From Flavobacterium phycosphaerae (GTDB taxonomy: Bacteria > Bacteroidota > Bacteroidia > Flavobacteriales > Flavobacteriaceae): DNA of 64,000 nt. Below are positions 57,590 through 64,000 of this stretch, piece by piece. The DNA lies in the NCBI RefSeq assembly GCF_010119235.1, contig NZ_JAAATZ010000001.1:1146501-1210500 (forward strand), written 5' to 3'. The position numbers and the translations under genes were made by a program. Position 1 is the first letter of the stretch, and each line of letters begins with the position of its first letter. A model generated the notes under the pieces. That model was not told where the DNA came from. It saw only the letters and a program-made list of their open reading frames with translations, and did not search any database.

Positions 57590-58828
57590 ATGAAATACTG
57601 GAAAAAAATAACCGGTAATGAGCGTAAGTTTAGAATTCAGAAAGCTTTACTGGATAATATCAATTTTGCTAAAGACAATGCCTTGGGGTATCCGGCCTCA
57701 AAACTCGATGACAAAGTTTTTAATGATGATGCACCCTTTTTAAAAGACGCTCCTATTTTGCAAACCTATGTGGCTAATCCTAATAATATAGGGTGTCATA
57801 CTTTTGGCGCTTCAGAAAGGGCGTTTCAAGGCACTCACGAAATAGAACGAGAAGTATTAAATGTGATTGCCGTAGATATTTTCAAAGCAGCCCCCGATTC
57901 GTTTGACGGGTATATTTCGCCCGGAGGGACAGAGGCCAATATCCAAGCTATTTGGATGTTTCGCAACTATTTTATGAATAATTATGATGCTAAAAGTGCT
58001 GAAATTGTCATTTTGGCTTCAGAAGACACCCATTATTCTATCCCCAAAGCGGCCAATTTGCTGCAATTGGATTGGCTGAAAATCCCGGTAGATTTTGATA
58101 CCCGGGTGATTGATAAAGTATCATTAGAACTGATGGTAGAAAAAGCCAAAGTGGAAGGGAAGAAATACTTTATTGTAATTTCTAATATGGGAACCACTAT
58201 GTTTGGCTCGGTAGATAACCCTGAAGATTATATTGAGGTTTTAGAAAAGCACGACGTGGTGTATAAATTGCATATTGATGGTGCTTATGGTGGTTTTGTA
58301 TACCCGTTCAGTAACCAGGAATCGGTGATTAATTTCAGCAATCCCAAGATTAGTTCTACAACTATTGATGCGCATAAAATGTTGCAGGCACCTTATGGCA
58401 CCGGTATTTTTATTTGCCGAAAAGGCTATATCGAAAATGTGTTGACCAAAGAGGCAGAATATGTTGAGGGCATGGATTTAACTTTGTGCGGTAGCCGAAG
58501 CGGTGCCAATGCAGTAGCCGTTTGGATGATTTTGTTTACTTATGGCCCCAACGGTTGGTTTGAAAAAGTAAGTGTGTTGCAAATGCGAACCCAATACTTG
58601 TGCAAACAATTAGACGAACTCAATATTCAGTATTTCCGGGAGCCGTTTATGAATATTGTAACGATTAGAGCAACTCATATTTCAAAGGCTTTGGTCGAAA
58701 AATACGATTTGGTGCCTCAAAGCCATCACGGTGCTAATGACTGGTACAAAATTGTCCTGATGGATCATGTAGAAGTAGAACAATTGACTACTTTTATACA
58801 CGATTTGAAGGCCACCATTTATGTATAA
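57590..58828 (+). CDS. Pyridoxal-dependent decarboxylase-like protein
   Basis: 412 residues of the group II decarboxylase fold. The PLP lysine is in TIDAHKMLQAPYGTGIF, with the aspartate in HIDGAYGGFVYP. The early SPGGTEANIQAIWMF is also family-typical. Relatives act on histidine, tyrosine, glutamate or aspartate; the substrate is not clear from the sequence. It overlaps the 5-FCL gene by 8 bp, so they are co-transcribed. Confidence 0.85.
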   Translation: MKYWKKITGNERKFRIQKALLDNINFAKDNALGYPASKLDDKVFNDDAPFLKDAPILQTYVANPNNIGCHTFGASERAFQGTHEIEREVLNVIAVDIFKAAPDSFDGYISPGGTEANIQAIWMFRNYFMNNYDAKSAEIVILASEDTHYSIPKAANLLQLDWLKIPVDFDTRVIDKVSLELMVEKAKVEGKKYFIVISNMGTTMFGSVDNPEDYIEVLEKHDVVYKLHIDGAYGGFVYPFSNQESVINFSNPKISSTTIDAHKMLQAPYGTGIFICRKGYIENVLTKEAEYVEGMDLTLCGSRSGANAVAVWMILFTYGPNGWFEKVSVLQMRTQYLCKQLDELNIQYFREPFMNIVTIRATHISKALVEKYDLVPQSHHGANDWYKIVLMDHVEVEQLTTFIHDLKATIYV

Positions 58829-59387
58829 AAAAGAGTTACGCGTTAAATATAAAGCACTTAGAAGTCAGCTCTCCCCTGCGGAAATAGAAGATAAAAGTAT
58901 GGCTATGGCCAATAGGCTTTTGTCTTTAGCTATTTGGGAGCGAACTTATTTTCATTTGTTTCTTACTATTGAAGAGCACAAAGAAGTTGATACCGAATTT
59001 ATTCTGCAAATTTTAGCCGGAAAAGACAAGGAAATTGTGGTCGCTAAAAGTAATTTTGAAACACTCGAAATGACAAATTATCTTTTGACTGATAATACCA
59101 AATTTCAAAAAAACCAATACAACATCTACGAACCTGTAGATGGAATAGAAGTGCCTGTTACCAAAATTGATGTGGTGTTTGTGCCTTTATTAGCTTATGA
59201 TAAGCAAGGCAATAGAGTAGGGTATGGTAAAGGATTTTATGATAAATTTTTATCCCAATGCAAAGCCGATGTTATCATGATAGGCTTGTCATTTTTTGAA
59301 CCGGAAGCGGTTATTGATGATGTTTTTGCCGGGGATATTCGCTTAGATTATTGTGTTACTCCTGCGATGGTGTATAGCTTTCAATAG
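58821..59387 (+). CDS. 5-formyltetrahydrofolate cyclo-ligase
   Basis: 188 residues. The N-terminal KKELRVKYKALRSQLS and the C-terminal GYGKGFYDKFL with VPLLAYDKQGNRVGYG are the family signatures (ATP and substrate binding). It turns 5-formyl-THF into 5,10-methenyl-THF and so recovers stored one-carbon units. The start ATG lies within the end of the decarboxylase gene. It converges on lspA and overlaps its 3' end by 32 bp. Confidence 0.95.
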   Translation: MYKKELRVKYKALRSQLSPAEIEDKSMAMANRLLSLAIWERTYFHLFLTIEEHKEVDTEFILQILAGKDKEIVVAKSNFETLEMTNYLLTDNTKFQKNQYNIYEPVDGIEVPVTKIDVVFVPLLAYDKQGNRVGYGKGFYDKFLSQCKADVIMIGLSFFEPEAVIDDVFAGDIRLDYCVTPAMVYSFQ

Positions 59388-59991
59388 CCGTTTTTTTGTG
59401 GAAGGCCTTTTTGTTGAATACAATTAAAATACCCACGCCGGTCGAAATCGCCATATCGGCTATATTGAAAATCGCATTAAAGAATTTGAAGGGTTGTCCG
59501 CCCCAAATTGGTAACCACTCCGGGAAATTGCCTTCGCAGATAGGAAAGTATAACATGTCGACCACCTTGCCGTGAAACCAAGTACCATATGGTTTTTCAG
59601 AAAAAACAGTTGATAAATGACCATAACTGTCATCAAAGATAACTCCGTAAAAAACCGAATCGATAATATTACCTACCGCTCCAGCAAAAATCAAAGCTAT
59701 GGCGACCATTAAATAGCGGGAACTGTGTTTTCTGCTCGAATCATATAACCAATACCCAATGCCGAAGACCGCTAAAATTCTGAAAACCGTTAAAATTAAT
59801 TTGCCATAGGCGCCCGGTATTTTAGCACCCCACGCCATTCCTTCGTTTTCAATCAGTAGTATTTTGAACCAACTGGCCACATCAATCTGCCCGGCTTCGC
59901 CATAAACAAAATTGGTCTTGATGTAAATTTTGACGAATTGGTCCACCAATAAAATAATAGCGATGATTAAAACGGAATTTCGTAATGACAT
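59356..59991 (-). CDS. lspA: Lipoprotein signal peptidase (signal peptidase II)
   Basis: 211 residues, longer than E. coli LspA (164) owing to extra loops. Four membrane helices. The catalytic aspartates are probably D145 (KVVDMLYFP) and D179 (FNIADMAIS), with GNIIDSV at 108-114. It cleaves signal peptides of prolipoproteins such as those encoded in this window. It follows the DksA-like gene on the same strand. Confidence 0.95.
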   Translation of the reverse strand: MSLRNSVLIIAIILLVDQFVKIYIKTNFVYGEAGQIDVASWFKILLIENEGMAWGAKIPGAYGKLILTVFRILAVFGIGYWLYDSSRKHSSRYLMVAIALIFAGAVGNIIDSVFYGVIFDDSYGHLSTVFSEKPYGTWFHGKVVDMLYFPICEGNFPEWLPIWGGQPFKFFNAIFNIADMAISTGVGILIVFNKKAFHKKTAIESYTPSQE

Positions 59992-60034
59992 TTTTCAGAT
60001 TTTGATGCGCAAAAATAGTGTTTTTTTCTAAAAA

Positions 60035-60065
60035 AATAACGCTCCGTTCAGGAGCGTTATTTTAT
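60035..60065 (-). terminator. Terminator of the DksA-like gene
   Basis: AATAACGCTCC and GGAGCGTTATT form a perfect 11-bp stem around GTTCA, T-rich on both sides. Confidence 0.88.
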
Positions 60066-60079
60066 TTATAGTAAAGTGG

Positions 60080-60460
60080 TTATCGCTGCAAATTTTTTGC
60101 TTCGATACTCATCGTAGCATGCGGTACGATTTTTAATCTTTCTTTCGAAATCAGTTTTCCGGTTACTTTACAAATCCCGTAGGTTTTGTTCTCTACACGG
60201 AAGAGCGCGTTTTTCAAATCGCGGATAAATTTTTCCTGACGGATTGCTAACTGAGAGTTGGCTTCTTTAGACATCGTTTCACTGCCTTCTTCAAAAGCTT
60301 TAAACGTTGGCGATGTGTCATCAGTACCATTGTTTAAGTCATTCATATAAGCGCTTTTTATCAAATCTAAATCGGCTTTGGCTTTTTCAATTTTTGCTAA
60401 AATAATTTCTTTGAACTCTGCTAAATCAGCATCCGAGTATCTTAATTTTTCTTCTACCAT
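60080..60460 (-). CDS. TraR/DksA-family transcriptional regulator
   Basis: 126 residues. A coiled-coil N-terminal half (FKEIILAKIEKAKADLDLIKSAY) leads into a DksA-like C-terminal part with YGICKVTGKLISKERLKIVPHAT. The second CxxC of the zinc finger is replaced (VPHAT), so a zinc site is unlikely. DksA proteins bind the RNA polymerase secondary channel and modulate rRNA and stress promoters. It lies 12 bp downstream of ileS, so the two are probably co-transcribed. Confidence 0.9.
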   Translation of the reverse strand: MVEEKLRYSDADLAEFKEIILAKIEKAKADLDLIKSAYMNDLNNGTDDTSPTFKAFEEGSETMSKEANSQLAIRQEKFIRDLKNALFRVENKTYGICKVTGKLISKERLKIVPHATMSIEAKNLQR

Positions 60461-60472
60461 AATCTTTCTTAA

Positions 60473-63400
60473 TTATTTAGAAATTAATATTCTTGTTTTT
60501 ATCTCGTCAAATTCTATTTCAGAACCATTTGCTATTTCATTTTCTAAAACTAAAGTCTCAGTTAATGTTTCTGATTTGATATAGTCTTCGTTTTCCTGTA
60601 TTGCTTTGGCTAATATAGTATTGTGTTGTAATTGCACTTTAATTTTATCGGTTACTTCAAATCCGCTGTCTTTTCTAAGGTTTTGAATTCGGTTAACTAA
60701 TTCTCTGGCGATTCCTTCGTTTTTCAATTCTTCGGTCAAGGTTATATCTAAAGCAACAGTTATGCCATTAGCATTGGCCACCAACCAACCCGGAATATCC
60801 TGAGAGGTAATCTCAACATCTTCTAAGGATAAAATTATACTTTTTCCTGAAATAACAAGCGTTATGGCACCTTTTGTGTCTAACTCGTTAATTTGTTCCG
60901 GTATAAAGTTTTGTATTTCTTTGGAAATCAATCCTATATCCTTTCCGAAACGCGGTCCCAATGCTTTGAAATTGGGTTTAATTTGCTTCACTAAAACCCC
61001 TGAAGCATCGTCTAAAAGTTCAATTTCTTTGACGTTTACTTCGGCTTTTATCAGGTCGGAAACCGCCTCGATTTCAGCACGTTGATTCTCGTCAAGTATT
61101 GGTATCATTACCTTTTGCAACGGTTGACGTACTTTAATCATTTCCTTTTTGCGAAGGGATAAAACCAATGACGAAACGGTTTGCGCTTTCATCATTTTGC
61201 TCTCGAGCGATTTATCAACAAAGTTTTCAACCGAAACCGGGAATTGAGCCAAGTGAACACTGCTAAAATCCTCGCTTCCAGTAGTATTAACCAAATCGCG
61301 ATACAACTTGTCCATGAAGAAAGGAGCTATAGGCGCAGATAGTTTTGCTACGTTTAACAAACAAGAATATAATGTTTGATAAGCCGCGATTTTATCGGCG
61401 GCGTATTCGCCTTTCCAGAATCTTCTTCTGCATAAACGCACATACCAGTTGCTCAAGTTTTCCTGAACGAAATCAGAAATGGCACGAGCTGCTCTGGTTG
61501 GTTCATAATCGGCGTAAGCTTCATCCACCACTTTTATCAAGGTGTGTAGTTCAGATAAAATCCAACGGTCGATTTCGGGTCTTTCGTTTAAAGGAATTTC
61601 TGCTTCCTCGTATTTAAATCCATCAATGTTAGCATATAAACTAAAGAACGAGTACGTATTGTAGAGTGTTCCGAAGAATTTACGACGCACTTCCGCAACA
61701 CCTTCAATGTCAAATTTTAAATTGTCCCAAGGATTCGCATTGGCAATCATGTACCAGCGGGTCGCATCAGGACCATATTCTGCTAATGTGGTGAACGGGT
61801 CTACAGCATTGCCTAAACGTTTGGACATCTTTTGTCCGTTTTTGTCAAGCACCAAACCATTCGACACTACATTTTTATAAGCAATTTTATCAAAAACCAA
61901 TGTTCCGATGGCATGTAAAGTATAAAACCAACCGCGAGTTTGGTCGACACCTTCAGCAATGAAATCGGCCGGAAAGTCTTTGTTTTCGTCAATTTTATCT
62001 TTGTTCTCAAAAGGGTAATGCCATTGTGCATAAGGCATAGCGCCACTATCGAACCAAACATCAATCAAATCGCTTTCGCGTTTCATCGGTTTACCTGATG
62101 GAGAAACTAAAGTGATATTGTCAACTACATTTTTGTGTAAATCCACCAAATCATAATTTTCCTCACTCATGTTCCCGATTTCAAAACCTTTGAAAGGATT
62201 GGTAGTTTCAACACCGGCAGCGATAGCTTTTTCGATGGCATTATACAGTTCTTCTACCGAACCGATAAGCACTTCTTCCTGCTTGTCTTCGGTTCGCCAA
62301 ATAGGCAACGGAATACCCCAATATCTTGAACGCGACAAGTTCCAGTCGTTGGCATTTTTCAACCAGTTCCCGAAACGGCCTTCACCGGTGGCTTTCGGTT
62401 TCCAATTAATAGTATCGTTTAAGTCGAACATTCGGTCTTTAACATCGGTTACTTTGATAAACCACGAATCTAACGGATAGTAAAGCAACGGCTCGTCGGT
62501 TCTCCAACTGTGTGGGTAACTGTGCACGTATTTCTCAACTTTAAACGCTTTATTTTCTTCTTTTAACTGAATAGCAATTTCCACATCAACGGAACGCTCC
62601 GGTGCTTCGCTTGCTTCATAGTATTCATTCTTTACATATTTCCCGGAGTAATCACCCAAACCTTGAATAAATCTACCTTGTAAATCAACTAACGGTACAG
62701 CATTTCCAATTTCATCCAAGACTAACATTGGCGGTACTTCCGGTGTTGCTTCTTTGGCTACTTTGGCATCATCGGCACCAAACGTTGGGGCTGTGTGTAC
62801 AATACCGGTACCGTCCTCTGTAGTAACAAAGTCTCCCGAGATAACCCTAAAGGCATTCTCCGGGTTTTGGTATGGCAAAACCAATGGCATCAACTGTTCG
62901 TAACGTATTCCGACTAAATCAATTCCTTTAGCTTCTGCTAAAATTTGGTACGGTATTTTTTTGTCATCGGCTTTATAATTGGCAAAATCAGCTTCACTTT
63001 CGGCCACAACATATTTTCCGGCAAATTGTTTTCCGACTAAATTCTTAGCCAAAACTACATTCACGGGTTCAAACGTGTATTGGTTAAAAGTTTTTACCAA
63101 AACATACTCAATCTTTGGCCCAACTGTCAAGGCGGTGTTGCTTGGTAACGTCCATGGGGTGGTGGTCCAAGCTAATATGTGAATATCGCCAAATCCTTGA
63201 AGGAAGCTTGGCAATGTTTCTTGTTTTGTTTTGAATTGTGCTACTACGGTGGTGTCAGTTACATCGCGGTAACTTCCCGGTTGGTTTACTTCGTGTGAGG
63301 ATAATCCGGTTCCGGCTTTTGGCGAATACGGTTGAATGGTGTAGCCTTTGTATAACAAGCCTTTGTCATAGATTTGTTTCAGCAACCACCATACACTTTC

Positions 63401-63874
63401 CATGTATTTGGATTTGTAAGTCACATACGGATCCTCCATATCTACCCAGTAGCCCATTTTTTCGGTCAGGTCATTCCACACATCTGTATAACGCATAACG
63501 GTTCGTTTACACGCTTCGTTGTATTCTTCGATGGAAATGGTTTTTCCGATGTCTTCTTTGGTAATGCCTAATTCTTTTTCGGTACCCAATTCTACCGGTA
63601 GACCGTGAGTGTCCCAGCCTGCTTTACGCTTTACTTGGAACCCTTTTTGGGTTTTATAACGACAAAAAATATCTTTAATGGCACGCGCCATCACGTGGTG
63701 AATTCCGGGTAATCCATTGGCAGACGGAGGCCCTTCAAAAAACACATAAGGCGTAGCCCCTTCACGCGAGGTTATGCTTTGTTCAAAGACGTTATTTTTT
63801 TTCCAAAAATCAAGAACTTCAGACGCTACCGTTGGCAGGTCAAGTCCTTTGTATTCAGTAAACTTAGTACTCAT
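60473..63874 (-). CDS. ileS: Isoleucine--tRNA ligase (type 2-like) with GxHH signature
   Basis: 1133 residues, the size of the eukaryote-like type 2 enzymes. The KMSKS loop is QKMSKRLGNAVDP. The HIGH signature is unusual: SANGLPGIHHVMARA reads G57-I58-H59-H60, where standard IleRS has H-x-G-H. The editing domain (CP1, with the TTTPWTLPSNTAL region) and an anticodon-binding C-terminus are complete. It charges tRNA-Ile and is the main target of mupirocin. A near-consensus TACTTTCG lies just upstream of the ATG. Confidence 0.96.
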   Translation of the reverse strand: MSTKFTEYKGLDLPTVASEVLDFWKKNNVFEQSITSREGATPYVFFEGPPSANGLPGIHHVMARAIKDIFCRYKTQKGFQVKRKAGWDTHGLPVELGTEKELGITKEDIGKTISIEEYNEACKRTVMRYTDVWNDLTEKMGYWVDMEDPYVTYKSKYMESVWWLLKQIYDKGLLYKGYTIQPYSPKAGTGLSSHEVNQPGSYRDVTDTTVVAQFKTKQETLPSFLQGFGDIHILAWTTTPWTLPSNTALTVGPKIEYVLVKTFNQYTFEPVNVVLAKNLVGKQFAGKYVVAESEADFANYKADDKKIPYQILAEAKGIDLVGIRYEQLMPLVLPYQNPENAFRVISGDFVTTEDGTGIVHTAPTFGADDAKVAKEATPEVPPMLVLDEIGNAVPLVDLQGRFIQGLGDYSGKYVKNEYYEASEAPERSVDVEIAIQLKEENKAFKVEKYVHSYPHSWRTDEPLLYYPLDSWFIKVTDVKDRMFDLNDTINWKPKATGEGRFGNWLKNANDWNLSRSRYWGIPLPIWRTEDKQEEVLIGSVEELYNAIEKAIAAGVETTNPFKGFEIGNMSEENYDLVDLHKNVVDNITLVSPSGKPMKRESDLIDVWFDSGAMPYAQWHYPFENKDKIDENKDFPADFIAEGVDQTRGWFYTLHAIGTLVFDKIAYKNVVSNGLVLDKNGQKMSKRLGNAVDPFTTLAEYGPDATRWYMIANANPWDNLKFDIEGVAEVRRKFFGTLYNTYSFFSLYANIDGFKYEEAEIPLNERPEIDRWILSELHTLIKVVDEAYADYEPTRAARAISDFVQENLSNWYVRLCRRRFWKGEYAADKIAAYQTLYSCLLNVAKLSAPIAPFFMDKLYRDLVNTTGSEDFSSVHLAQFPVSVENFVDKSLESKMMKAQTVSSLVLSLRKKEMIKVRQPLQKVMIPILDENQRAEIEAVSDLIKAEVNVKEIELLDDASGVLVKQIKPNFKALGPRFGKDIGLISKEIQNFIPEQINELDTKGAITLVISGKSIILSLEDVEITSQDIPGWLVANANGITVALDITLTEELKNEGIARELVNRIQNLRKDSGFEVTDKIKVQLQHNTILAKAIQENEDYIKSETLTETLVLENEIANGSEIEFDEIKTRILISK

Positions 63875-63967
63875 TTTTGTCGTTTTCTTAAATCAGTTTG
63901 CGAAAGTAAGGAATTTTGATAAAAGAGAATAGAAAATAGACAAAAGGAATAGATTTTTACTAAAAAA

Positions 63968-64000
63968 TTAAGCAAATACCTCTTTCAAAACTTCGAGTGA
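63968..64000 (-). CDS. Possible C-terminus of an upstream gene
   Basis: The last 33 bp on the minus strand can be read as SLEVLKEVFA then TAA. The segment is too short to identify; it could be chance. Confidence 0.25.
   Translation of the reverse strand, partial: SLEVLKEVFA

Noticed and set aside
59356..59387. Convergent 3' overlap of 5-FCL and lspA genes as regulation
   Set aside because: Both C-termini look complete and such small overlaps are common in compact genomes.

Overview
The window reads as a stretch of core chromosome from a Flavobacterium-like member of the Bacteroidota. The DNA is AT-rich, most genes lack Shine-Dalgarno sites, and many promoters fit the Bacteroidota pattern TTG-N18-21-TAnnTTTG. 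Characteristic families include GH92 mannosidase, an IPExxxVDY protein, OmpA with thrombospondin type-3 repeats, a tryptophan 2,3-dioxygenase family protein and the long PurF variant. No phage, insertion sequence, CRISPR array, rRNA or tRNA was seen.

Layout. 1-16.2 kb: a truncated response regulator; glyS with an M48 protease and a secreted protein; comF; lipoproteins; a nitrilase-family amidase; GH92; the sdhCAB operon; a lipoprotein. 16.3-21 kb: a small stress-type cluster (Crp/Fnr regulator, cupin, NTF2-like, GNAT, Xaa-Pro aminopeptidase) followed by DUF1398 and an alpha/beta hydrolase. 21-30 kb: an AddAB-like helicase-nuclease pair separated by ompA and kbl, with the AddB-like gene frameshifted. 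30.3-33.5 kb: sodA and a PurF-type amidotransferase flank a 600-bp intergenic region holding three related predicted small RNA genes. 33.5-41.5 kb: PfkB kinase, rnhA, purN, acpP-fabF-rnc, IPExxxVDY, pyk and a frameshifted Bax-inhibitor-like gene. 41.5-49 kb: dinB, CYTH, RlpA, a membrane protein, pgi, and a DUF3108-TDO-M23 operon. 49-64 kb: a predicted sRNA or attenuator, hpd-hmgA, an amino acid permease, a frameshifted patatin/outer-membrane protein, uvrC, a PLP decarboxylase with 5-FCL, lspA, a DksA-like regulator and ileS.

Functional links are mostly housekeeping: respiration (sdh), glycolysis (pgi, pyk), purine synthesis (purF, purN), fatty acid synthesis (acpP, fabF), translation (glyS, ileS), DNA repair (AddAB-like, uvrC, dinB) and aromatic amino acid catabolism (TDO, hpd, hmgA).

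The most interesting non-standard signals are five. (1) Three tandem predicted small RNAs at 31.0-31.5 kb, each with its own TAnnTTTG box, a conserved stem-loop and a terminator with compensatory changes. (2) A palindrome GCCAwwTGGC found three times in the intergenic gaps after a Crp/Fnr gene, each time centred near -40 of a TAnnTTTG-like box. (3) A GxHH signature in place of HxGH in IleRS. (4) A promoter, hairpin and terminator unit at 49.1 kb upstream of DUF3108. (5) Three independent single-base frameshifts in or near A/T homopolymers, which more likely reflect assembly errors than biology.
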